Assembly: GCA_041158045.1 (NCBI GenBank)
Contig: JBEBCD010000013.1
Coordinates: 1 to 11,068 of the forward strand
Source of the DNA: CAXRBC01 sp041158045
GTDB taxonomy: Bacteria; Actinomycetota; Acidimicrobiia; Acidimicrobiales; Ilumatobacteraceae
Length of the DNA stretch: 11,068 nt
Direction: 5' to 3'
Made by a program: the position numbers and the translations under genes
The notes under the pieces: model-generated
Database searches by the model: none
Seen by the model: the letters and a program-made list of their open reading frames with translations, nothing else
What the model was told of the DNA's origin: nothing
Part shown: positions 1 to 5,748 of the stretch, piece by piece
Numbering within the stretch: position 1 is the first letter of the stretch
Layout: every line of letters begins with the position of its first letter

Positions 1-549
1 CGCCACGACGGCGTCGACGGCGTCGCGGCCGTCGGCACCTGGCTCACGACCCCCGACGCGCTCGAGGCGATGCGTCGCGACCTCGCGGTGCGGCTCGTGC
101 GCCACCCCGACGGCCTCGAGGTCGCGCGCCTGGACCCGCGCGAGCGGGCCGTGGTCGCGGGTCTCCCGGACGTCGTCGTCGCCCACGGCGTGGCGCGGAT
201 CCGCGGCGCGGACCCGATCGCGGAGCATCCCTACGTCGCGCTGTTCGCCCGTGCCGGCGTGCAGCCGCCGGACGCCAAGGGCCTCGATCGCAACGTGGTG
301 CGCCAGCTCGTGCAGCGCGGCATGCTCGTCGAGAGCGACGGCGTCGTCTTCCACGCGGGCGTCGCCGACGCCGCGCGGCCGCACGTGCGCGCGCTGCTCG
401 CGGCGCACCCCGCCGGCTTCACCGTCTCGCAACTGCGCGAGCGCCTCGGCATCACGCGCAAGCACGCGGTGCCGCTCGCGGCGCTGCTCGACCGCCTCGG
501 CGTCACGCGCCGCGACGGCGACGCCCGTGTGGGTGGCGCGCGGCTCTAG
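1..549 (+). CDS. selB: Selenocysteine-specific elongation factor SelB, C-terminal fragment
   Basis: The reading frame is open from the first base, so this is the 3' end of a longer gene; the first in-frame ATG at 70 is internal. About 182 residues are visible. SelB is the GTPase that carries Sec-tRNA(Sec) to the ribosome at UGA codons, and its C-terminus is a string of winged-helix domains that bind the SECIS RNA hairpin. The visible part fits these domains. The last one (about residues 137-177) contains the typical run RKHAVPLAALLDRLGVTRR followed by a GD turn, which matches the SelB ending of the type SRKYAxPLLEyLDRxGxTRRxGDxR. An earlier helix-wing unit is seen around residues 95-120. The GTPase part lies outside the window. 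The gene converges on the NfeD-type gene and its TAG stop overlaps that gene's stop. The family assignment rests on recalled motifs; a SelB-like winged-helix protein without Sec function is less likely. Confidence 0.83.
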   Translation, partial: RHDGVDGVAAVGTWLTTPDALEAMRRDLAVRLVRHPDGLEVARLDPRERAVVAGLPDVVVAHGVARIRGADPIAEHPYVALFARAGVQPPDAKGLDRNVVRQLVQRGMLVESDGVVFHAGVADAARPHVRALLAAHPAGFTVSQLRERLGITRKHAVPLAALLDRLGVTRRDGDARVGGARL

Positions 550-1898
550 TCGCGGCCGCGGCGCTCGCGGTAGTCGCGGGCGGCGCCGACGAGCGGCTCG
601 ACCTCGAGCGTCACGCCGTCGATCGCCACCACGCGCAGGCCGTCGCCGTCGGCGATCGGCGTCGCGCGGTTGGTCCGCGCCCGCCAGGTCGCGCCCTCGA
701 CGCGGGCCACGCCGTCGGGCCCGATCGCGCCGACCGCGACGCCCTCGCGGCCGATCATCCATTCGCGGCCGATCGTCGGGGTGGCGAAGCGGGTGCGCAC
801 CATGCTCGGCATGCCGACGGTGAAGGCGAGCACGGTGCCGACGACCGCGGTCACGAGGGTCGCGACGGGGAGGCGGATGGGTCCCGCGTCGCTCGGGCCG
901 AAGATCGTGAGGGCGGCGACGACGTAGAGCGCCGTGCCGACGGCGGTGAACAGCCGGGGGATGCCCACCTGGACGTCGATCGCGAAGGCGACCATCGCCG
1001 CGACGAGCGCCACGGCCCCGAGCGGGCGGATCGGCAGCACCGCGACGCCGTGACCGGCGAGGACGATGCACGTCGCGGCGACGGACCCCGCGATGCCGAT
1101 CCCGGCGGTGAACAGCTCGAAGATGAGCAGCGCGAGGCCGATCGTGGCGAGGAGGAAGGTCACGGCGGGGCTCGCGACGGTGTGGAGCAGGCGCTCCCAC
1201 GCCCCGAGCTTGAAGAACCGCGCGGTCGTCGCCTCGCGCACGACCTGGTCCGTCCCCCCGCCGCCCGACGCCGTCGCGTCCTGCACCGTGTCGCGCACCG
1301 TGTCGAGCACGACGCCGCGGGCGGCGAGGCCGTCCATCGCGAGCAGCATGTTGCGCACCACGGGGACGCCGTCGTCGGGGATGTCGAGGCGCAGCGCGCC
1401 GAGCTCGCGCGCCCGGGTCTCGTCGAGCAGTCCGGTGCGCAGCTCGTCCGTCGCGGCGCCGAACGACAGCGTCGTCCCGCCGGGGGCGAGCAGTCGCCCC
1501 GTGCGGCCGATCTCGGTCCCGGGCGCCATCGCGGACACGTCGGCGGCGGCCACGAGCTGGGCGGCGGCGCCCATCGCCCGCGCCGTCGTGGGGCCGACCC
1601 ACACGCCGATCGGCACGCGGGAGGCCGCGATGCGCTCGAAGAGCGCCTCGATCCGCGCCCGCGAGGCGACCGCGCCGTCGGAGTCGACCTGCAGCACGAG
1701 CGCCTGCGCCTCCCCCGACTCCGCGCGCGCGATGGCGCGCTCGATCGAGTGCACGACGACGTCGTCGACGAGCCCGTTGACCTCCACGACGTCGACGGGT
1801 GCGAGCGCCCCGGCGTCGGCGTCGCCCGCCGCGAGTGCGACGGCCGGCGACGCGCACGCGGCCGCGAGGCACGCGACGGCGAGCGTGCGGCGCATCAC
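546..1898 (-). CDS. NfeD-family membrane protein with degenerate ClpP-like protease domain
   Basis: A 450-residue protein with the layout of long NfeD proteins. It has a signal peptide (about 1-24, cleavage near ALA-AG), an extracytoplasmic ClpP/crotonase-like domain (about 34-210), a Ser/Gly linker, four to six membrane segments (about 242-365) and a small cytoplasmic OB-fold domain (about 375-436). Known relatives are membrane serine proteases with a Ser-Lys dyad, often acting with stomatins. The conserved stretch GPTTARAMGAAAQ...ADVSAMAPGTEIG is recognisable, but the position of the usual nucleophile (AASAG) is Gly110. The only lysine in the protein is K230, outside the protease domain, so proteolysis looks lost. 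There is no stomatin gene beside it in this window. The start is GTG at 1898 or the next codon, ATG at 1895; a -10-like TACGGT lies 8 nt before the GTG. The stop shares CTAG with selB on the other strand. Confidence 0.85.
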   Translation of the reverse strand: MMRRTLAVACLAAACASPAVALAAGDADAGALAPVDVVEVNGLVDDVVVHSIERAIARAESGEAQALVLQVDSDGAVASRARIEALFERIAASRVPIGVWVGPTTARAMGAAAQLVAAADVSAMAPGTEIGRTGRLLAPGGTTLSFGAATDELRTGLLDETRARELGALRLDIPDDGVPVVRNMLLAMDGLAARGVVLDTVRDTVQDATASGGGGTDQVVREATTARFFKLGAWERLLHTVASPAVTFLLATIGLALLIFELFTAGIGIAGSVAATCIVLAGHGVAVLPIRPLGAVALVAAMVAFAIDVQVGIPRLFTAVGTALYVVAALTIFGPSDAGPIRLPVATLVTAVVGTVLAFTVGMPSMVRTRFATPTIGREWMIGREGVAVGAIGPDGVARVEGATWRARTNRATPIADGDGLRVVAIDGVTLEVEPLVGAARDYRERRGRD

Positions 1899-1906
1899 GG
1901 CGCATC

Positions 1907-1912
1907 ACCGTA
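1907..1912 (-). promoter_or_regulatory. -10-like hexamer of the NfeD-type gene
   Basis: TACGGT on the minus strand, 8 nt before the GTG start at 1898 and 11 nt before the ATG at 1895. It fits the TAnnnT pattern found before most first genes in this window. I see no convincing -35 box. Confidence 0.5.
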
Positions 1913-1949
1913 CCGTGCGCCGCCCGCGGAGCCCGCGCGCGGCGCGGGG

Positions 1950-1955
1950 TAGCAT
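1950..1955 (+). promoter_or_regulatory. -10-like hexamer of the receiver-domain gene (leaderless)
   Basis: TAGCAT lies exactly 6 nt before the GTG start at 1962, so transcription would begin at or next to the start codon. Four genes in the window have this same spacing. It shares the 63-bp intergenic region with the divergent NfeD promoter. No clear -35 box is seen. Confidence 0.6.
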
Positions 1956-1961
1956 CGCCGC

Positions 1962-2378
1962 GTGCACGTCATCGTCGCGACCGACGCGCAGTGGGTGCTG
2001 GACGAGGTGCACGCCGCGCTCGCCACGCCCGAGACGTCCTTCACCGTCTGCACCGACGGCCGTGACGTGACGCGGGCCGTGCTCGCGCGCCGGCCTGATC
2101 TCGCCGTGCTCGACCTGCAGTCCGGCTCGATGGGTGCGATGGCCGTGACGATGAACCTGCGGCTCGACCACAGCGGTGGGCGCGTGCCGCACGTGCCGGT
2201 GCTGATGCTCCTCGACCGCGCGGCCGACGTGCACCTCGCGCGACGCAGCGGCGCCGAGGGCTGGCTCATCAAGCCGCTGGATGCCCTGCGGCTGCGCCGC
2301 GCCGCGGCCGAGGTGGCCGGCGGCGGCACGTGGAAGGAGTCGGCGACGCCGGGAGCCGTTGCGGGGTCCCGCAGTTAG
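1962..2378 (+). CDS. Stand-alone receiver-domain protein, degenerate
   Basis: A 138-residue protein that is essentially one CheY-like receiver domain (about 1-118) with a short Gly/Ala-rich tail and no output domain. The likely phospho-acceptor D51 (in LAVLDLQSG) and the conserved lysine K104 (in WLIKPLDALR) are present. Two other key positions are altered: the usual N-terminal acidic pair is T7-D8, and the Thr/Ser after the fourth strand is Leu84 (VLMLLD). Phosphorylation-driven switching may therefore be weak or replaced by another mode. No histidine kinase is nearby. The GTG start is set by TAGCAT six bases upstream and by the beta-strand HVIVATD at the N-terminus. The TAG stop lies 19 bp before the tRNA gene and overlaps its likely -10 box. 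The fold is fairly sure; the role is unknown. Confidence 0.78.
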   Translation: MHVIVATDAQWVLDEVHAALATPETSFTVCTDGRDVTRAVLARRPDLAVLDLQSGSMGAMAVTMNLRLDHSGGRVPHVPVLMLLDRAADVHLARRSGAEGWLIKPLDALRLRRAAAEVAGGGTWKESATPGAVAGSRS

Positions 2379-2381
2379 GAT
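2376..2381 (+). promoter_or_regulatory. Possible -10 box of the tRNA-Pro gene
   Basis: TAGGAT, 16 nt before the first base of the mature tRNA, which leaves room for a short 5' leader removed by RNase P. Its first three bases are also the stop codon of the receiver-domain gene. No -35 box with good spacing is visible; read-through from the gene upstream could also supply the tRNA. Confidence 0.4.
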
Positions 2382-2397
2382 CCTCGGGCCAACCAGC

Positions 2398-2475
2398 CGG
2401 GGAGTAGCGCAGCTTGGTTAGCGCGCCACGTTCGGGACGTGGAGGCCGGGAGTTCAAATCTCCCCTCCCCGACCA
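2398..2475 (+). tRNA. tRNA-Pro, anticodon CGG
   Basis: A full cloverleaf can be drawn. The 7-bp acceptor stem is CGGGGAG (2398-2404) with CTCCCCG (2465-2471). The D arm is GCGC/GCGC around AGCTTGGTTA. The anticodon stem is CCACG/CGTGG around the loop TTCGGGA (2431-2437), the variable loop is AGGCC, and the T arm is GGGAG/CTCCC around TTCAAAT. The anticodon CGG (2433-2435) followed by G37 reads the proline codon CCG, a very common Pro codon at this G+C content. Discriminator A and CCA (2473-2475) are encoded. It stands alone, 20 bp from the convergent asd stop. Confidence 0.96.
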
Positions 2476-2495
2476 CGCTCGGGGACCCGTCGCGC

Positions 2496-3551
2496 CTAGG
2501 CGCGCGTCAGCCCCTCCCGCACGAGGATCTCGGCGATCTGCAGCGCGTTGAGGGCCGCGCCCTTGCGCAGGTTGTCGTTGGAGACGAAGAGCGCGAGCCC
2601 GCGCCCGCCCTCGACCGACTGGTCGGCGCGGATGCGCCCGACGTAGCTCGGGTCCTTGCCGGCCGCCATGAGCGGGTGCGGCACGTCCACCACGGCGACG
2701 CCCGGCGCGTCGCGCAGGATCTTGGTCGCCATCTCGGGCGTGATCGGCCGCTCGAACTCGCAGTGGAGGGCGAGCGAGTGCCCGGTGAAGACCGGCACCC
2801 GCACGCAGGTGCCCGACACACGCAGGTCGGGGATGTGGAGGATCTTGCGGCTCTCGTCGCGCAGCTTGCGTTCCTCGACCGTGTCGCCCGAGCCGTCGTC
2901 GACGAAGTCGCCGGCGTGCGGCACGACGTTGAAGGCGATCGTGGCGGGGAACTTGTCCGCGGCGGGGAACGACACGGCCGCGCCGTCGTAGGTCAGGGTG
3001 GGGGCGCTCGAGACGGCCGCGTTGACCTGGCCGTCCAGCTCGGCGACGCCGGCGACGCCCGCGCCGCTGACCGCCTGGTAGGTGCTCGCGACGAGCCGCA
3101 CGAGGCCGGCCTCCTCGTGGAGGGGCTTGAGCACCGGCATCGCCGCCATCGTCGTGCAGTTGGGGTTGGCGATGATCCCCTTGCGCGCCTCGTGCACGTC
3201 CCCGGGGTTCACCTCGGAGACCACGAGCGGGACGTCGGGATGCATGCGCCAGGCCGAGGAGTTGTCCACGACGATCGTGCCGTGGCTCGCGTAGCGCTCC
3301 GCGAGGGCCCGCGAGGTGGTCGCACCGGCGGAGAAGACCGCGATCCCGAGCCCGCTCACGTCGGCGGTGGCCGCGTCCTCGACGACGATCCGGCGACCCT
3401 GCCACTCGATCTCGGAGCCGGCCGACCGCGCCGAGGCGAAGAACCGCACCTCGTCGGCCGGGAAGCGACGCTCCGCGAGCACCGCGCGCATGACGTTGCC
3501 CACCATGCCGGTGGCGCCGACGATGCCGATCTGGCGGATGCCGCGGGTCAC
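2496..3551 (-). CDS. asd: Aspartate-semialdehyde dehydrogenase
   Basis: A 351-residue enzyme that reduces 4-phospho-aspartate to aspartate-4-semialdehyde with NADPH, the second step of the aspartate pathway to Lys, diaminopimelate, Thr and Met. The N-terminal Rossmann motif GATGMVG spans residues 12-18. The catalytic cysteine is C132 in NPNCTT, Q159 lies in STYQAVSGAG, and the substrate-binding and catalytic pair R251 and H258 lies in RVPVFTGHS. The ending SNDNLRKGAALNALQIAE is typical. Length and motifs fit the bacterial Asd family. The GTG start at 3551 comes 4 bp after the methyltransferase stop, so it is the third gene of a lysC-led operon and needs no promoter of its own. Confidence 0.97.
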   Translation of the reverse strand: MTRGIRQIGIVGATGMVGNVMRAVLAERRFPADEVRFFASARSAGSEIEWQGRRIVVEDAATADVSGLGIAVFSAGATTSRALAERYASHGTIVVDNSSAWRMHPDVPLVVSEVNPGDVHEARKGIIANPNCTTMAAMPVLKPLHEEAGLVRLVASTYQAVSGAGVAGVAELDGQVNAAVSSAPTLTYDGAAVSFPAADKFPATIAFNVVPHAGDFVDDGSGDTVEERKLRDESRKILHIPDLRVSGTCVRVPVFTGHSLALHCEFERPITPEMATKILRDAPGVAVVDVPHPLMAAGKDPSYVGRIRADQSVEGGRGLALFVSNDNLRKGAALNALQIAEILVREGLTRA

Positions 3552-3555
3552 CCCG

Positions 3556-4389
3556 TCACGCTATCCGTGCGACCAGCCACCAGTGCCCGCGGTGCAGGCG
3601 TCGCAGCGAGGTGACGCGCACGCGCGGATCGTCCTGCACCGTCGCGCCGCGCTTCATCGCGACGAAGACGCGCGGCTCGACGAGCCGCGCGCCCAGCGCG
3701 TCGAGGACCGCGCGCACGCCGAGACGGTTGGCCTGCCAGCCGAGGCGCGTCGCCCACCGCCATCGTGCCGCCCGTGCGCCGAGCCCGGGCACCCGCCACG
3801 CCGCGCGCACGAGCGCGCCGAGGGGCAGGAGCACCGCGTCGGCGCGCGTCCAGCCGCGGAAGTTGAGGGCCACGGTGCCCCCGGGCCGCGTGGCGCGCAC
3901 GGCCTCCCGCGCGAGCTCGATCGCGACGTCGGGTGCGCAGTGCTGGAGCGTGATGTAGGAGAAGGCGAGGTCGACGTCGGCGTCGGGCACGTCGATGCGC
4001 CGGCCGTCCACGACGCGCGCGGTGCGCAGCCGCGCGGGGTCGCCGTGGCGCGCCACCGTCTCGCGGCAGCGCTCGAGGAAGGCGGGGTCGACGTCGGCCG
4101 CGACGACCGAGCCCGCGCGCCGGGTGAACGCGGCGGTCATCCGCCCGATCCCGCAGCCGAGCTCGAGCATTCGCCCGCCCGCGAGGTGCGGGCCCTCGAG
4201 GCCGAGCACGCGCAGGTAGCGGCGCACCTCGCGCTCGCCGGTGGCGACGAAGCCCGCGAGCGTGAGTCCGTCACCGACCTCGTTGTTGAAGACCCACCCG
4301 GTCTCGCGCACGACCTCGTCGGCGTCGACGTCCCGGTCGGTGGCGTCGCCCGCGCGCCGCCAGGGCACGAGGTGCGTGCGACGACCCAC
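3556..4389 (-). CDS. Class I SAM-dependent methyltransferase
   Basis: A 277-residue protein with a Rossmann-fold methyltransferase core. Motif I is LELGCGIGRMTAAF (about residues 75-88), the acidic residue after strand 2 is in VVAADVDP (95-102), motif IV is DLAFSYITLQHC (140-151), and the post-motif is RPGGTVALNFRGW (168-180). The C-terminal third is rich in Arg and Trp and may hold the substrate-specific part. The substrate is unknown. The open frame runs far into lysC in another frame, but similarity begins only near VRETGWVFNNEVGDG. I chose GTG 4389, 11 bp after the lysC stop and with GGAAG about 15 nt upstream; GTG 4368 is an alternative. It is squeezed between lysC and asd with gaps of 11 and 4 bp and so is surely co-transcribed with them. 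It could modify a product of the pathway or of cell-wall precursors, or simply be a passenger. Confidence 0.85.
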   Translation of the reverse strand: MGRRTHLVPWRRAGDATDRDVDADEVVRETGWVFNNEVGDGLTLAGFVATGEREVRRYLRVLGLEGPHLAGGRMLELGCGIGRMTAAFTRRAGSVVAADVDPAFLERCRETVARHGDPARLRTARVVDGRRIDVPDADVDLAFSYITLQHCAPDVAIELAREAVRATRPGGTVALNFRGWTRADAVLLPLGALVRAAWRVPGLGARAARWRWATRLGWQANRLGVRAVLDALGARLVEPRVFVAMKRGATVQDDPRVRVTSLRRLHRGHWWLVARIA

Positions 4390-4400
4390 CCCGCCCGCGC

Positions 4401-5675
4401 CTACTTCCGCTCGGGGAGCGGCGCGGAGTAGTCCGACCCGCTGTCGAGGTCGAACGCGGTGTGGAGCGCGCGCACGGCGGTCTCGAGCATCGGCGCGGCG
4501 ACCACGACCGAGATGCGGATCGTGGAGGTGGAGATCATCTCGATGTTGACGCCGTGGTCCGCGAGGACGCGGAACATGCGCGCCGCGATGCCCGGGCTCG
4601 ACTTCATCCCCGCGCCGACGAGCGAGATCTTGGCGATCCCGTCGTCGTGCGTCACCGCGCCGGCGCCGATCGAGGCGGCCACGTCGCGCACGATCCGCTC
4701 GGCTCGCGCGAGGTCCGCCGTCGGGCAGGTGAACGACACGTCGGTCGTGCCCGCGGTCGAGGTGTTCTGCACGATCATGTCGACGTTGACGCCGCCCGCG
4801 GCGAGCGGCTCGAAGATCGCGGCCGAGACGCCGGGGCGGTCGGGGACCGACTGCACCGTCACCTTGGACTCGCTCGCGTCGTGCACGACGCCGGAGATCA
4901 CCGGCTCTTCCATGGCTCCATCCTTTCCCATCGCGCCCGCGGGGCGCTCGTCGCTGACCCAGGTGCCGGGCTCCCACGTGAAGCTGGACCGCACGTGGAT
5001 CGGCACCTGGTGGTTGCGGGCGAACTCGACTGCGCGCAGGGCCAGCACCTTGCTGCCCGCGCCCGCCATCTCGAGCATCTCGTCGAACTGCAGCCAGGCC
5101 AGCTTGCGGGCCTGGGGCACGAGCCGGGGGTCGGCGCTGAAGACCCCGGTGACGTCGGTGTAGATCTCGCAGGCGTCCGCGCGGAACGCCGCGGCGAGGG
5201 CCACGGCCGTCGTGTCGCTGCCGCCCCGCCCGAGGGTCGTGATCTCGCGGTCCACGCTCACGCCCTGGAAGCCGGCGACGACCGCCACCTTGCCCGCGGC
5301 CAGCGCCTCCCGCACTCGGTCGCCGCGGACCTCGAGGATCTTGGCCCGCGTGTGCGACGTGTCGGTGATGATGCCGACCTGGCTGCCGGTGAAGCTCACG
5401 GCCTCGACGCCCGCGTCGTGCAGCGCCATGCACAGCAGCGACATGCTGATGCGCTCGCCGGTGGTGAGCAGCATGTCCATCTCGCGCCCCGGCGGATCCG
5501 CCGAGACCTGGCGCGCGAGCTCGATGAGGTTGTCCGTCGCCTTGCCCATCGCCGACACGACCACGACGAGGTCGTCACCCGCGGCGCGCGCATCGGCGAC
5601 GTGGCGCGCGACGCGGCGCATGCGCTCCGGGTCCGCGACCGACGTGCCGCCGTACTTTTGCACGATGAGTGCCAC
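4401..5675 (-). CDS. lysC: Aspartate kinase, alpha subunit (with internal beta start)
   Basis: A 424-residue ATP:aspartate 4-phosphotransferase, the first committed step to Lys, Thr, Met and diaminopimelate. The N-terminal kinase domain shows KYGGTSV (7-13), TTGE (71-74), GRGGSDTTA (149-157) and the YTDVTGV nucleotide loop (172-178). The C-terminal third holds two ACT domains (about 270-335 and 346-415) that bind the feedback amino acid; the stretch around QNTSTAGTTDVSFT resembles the Lys/Thr-sensing site of corynebacterial LysC. Length matches that family (about 421). I prefer GTG 5675 to GTG 5681: it gives the family start MALIVQKYGG and places the -10-like TAGCGT 9 nt away rather than 3. 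It leads the lysC-methyltransferase-asd operon and is divergent from the cyclophilin gene. Confidence 0.97.
   Translation of the reverse strand: MALIVQKYGGTSVADPERMRRVARHVADARAAGDDLVVVVSAMGKATDNLIELARQVSADPPGREMDMLLTTGERISMSLLCMALHDAGVEAVSFTGSQVGIITDTSHTRAKILEVRGDRVREALAAGKVAVVAGFQGVSVDREITTLGRGGSDTTAVALAAAFRADACEIYTDVTGVFSADPRLVPQARKLAWLQFDEMLEMAGAGSKVLALRAVEFARNHQVPIHVRSSFTWEPGTWVSDERPAGAMGKDGAMEEPVISGVVHDASESKVTVQSVPDRPGVSAAIFEPLAAGGVNVDMIVQNTSTAGTTDVSFTCPTADLARAERIVRDVAASIGAGAVTHDDGIAKISLVGAGMKSSPGIAARMFRVLADHGVNIEMISTSTIRISVVVAAPMLETAVRALHTAFDLDSGSDYSAPLPERK
4911..4926 (-). promoter_or_regulatory. Internal ribosome-binding site and ATG for the LysC beta subunit
   Basis: Inside lysC the minus strand reads AAAGGA (4926-4921), seven bases, then ATG (4913-4911), in frame with lysC. 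It would yield a 170-residue protein ending at 4401, starting MEEPVISGVVHD and made only of the two ACT domains. This matches the separate beta subunit known from in-frame overlapping lysC genes of Corynebacterium, mycobacteria and Bacillus (about 172 residues in C. glutamicum), giving an alpha2beta2 enzyme. The A-rich Shine-Dalgarno stands out from the surrounding G+C-rich codons. Confidence 0.88.
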
Positions 5676-5684
5676 GGACACCGC

Positions 5685-5690
5685 ACGCTA
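5685..5690 (-). promoter_or_regulatory. -10-like hexamer of the lysC operon
   Basis: TAGCGT on the minus strand, 9 nt before GTG 5675. It is too close (3 nt) to GTG 5681 for that to be the start of a transcript-initiating gene. It sits in the 73-bp region shared with the divergent cyclophilin promoter. Confidence 0.5.
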
Positions 5691-5700
5691 GCGGTGCGTG

Positions 5701-5718
5701 CGCATCGCGCCCGATGCG
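5701..5718. promoter_or_regulatory. Inverted repeat in the lysC-cyclophilin intergenic region (candidate operator)
   Basis: CGCATCG-CGCC-CGATGCG is a perfect 7-bp inverted repeat with a 4-nt centre. It lies where both divergent promoters would have their -35 elements. A second perfect repeat, CGACGC-GGGT-GCGTCG (5717-5732), overlaps its end by 2 nt, and a third (CACCGC/GCGGTG, 5679-5696) covers the lysC -10. Chance pairing is frequent at this G+C content, so an operator role is only a suggestion. Confidence 0.35.
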
Positions 5719-5733
5719 ACGCGGGTGCGTCGG

Positions 5734-5739
5734 TATCCT
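5734..5739 (+). promoter_or_regulatory. -10-like hexamer of the cyclophilin gene
   Basis: TATCCT lies 9 nt before the GTG start at 5749, consistent with a transcript that begins at or a base or two before the start codon. No typical -35 is visible; the inverted repeat at 5701-5718 occupies that place. Confidence 0.55.
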
Positions 5740-5748
5740 GAGCGCACC

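Noticed and set aside
70..549. A complete 159-residue gene starting at ATG 70
   Set aside because: The frame is open to the window edge and residues before the ATG (GTWLTTPDALEAM) continue the SelB pattern, so this is an internal Met.
2269..3405. A 378-codon minus-strand open frame over asd
   Set aside because: It is out of frame with asd, which has all family motifs. The product is an Arg/Gly/Ala-rich string without domain features, as expected from G+C-rich shadow frames.
3556..5433. A 625-residue fusion of an upstream domain with the methyltransferase
   Set aside because: The first 350 codons lie over lysC in another frame and translate to an Arg/Gly-rich string; methyltransferase similarity begins near 4330.
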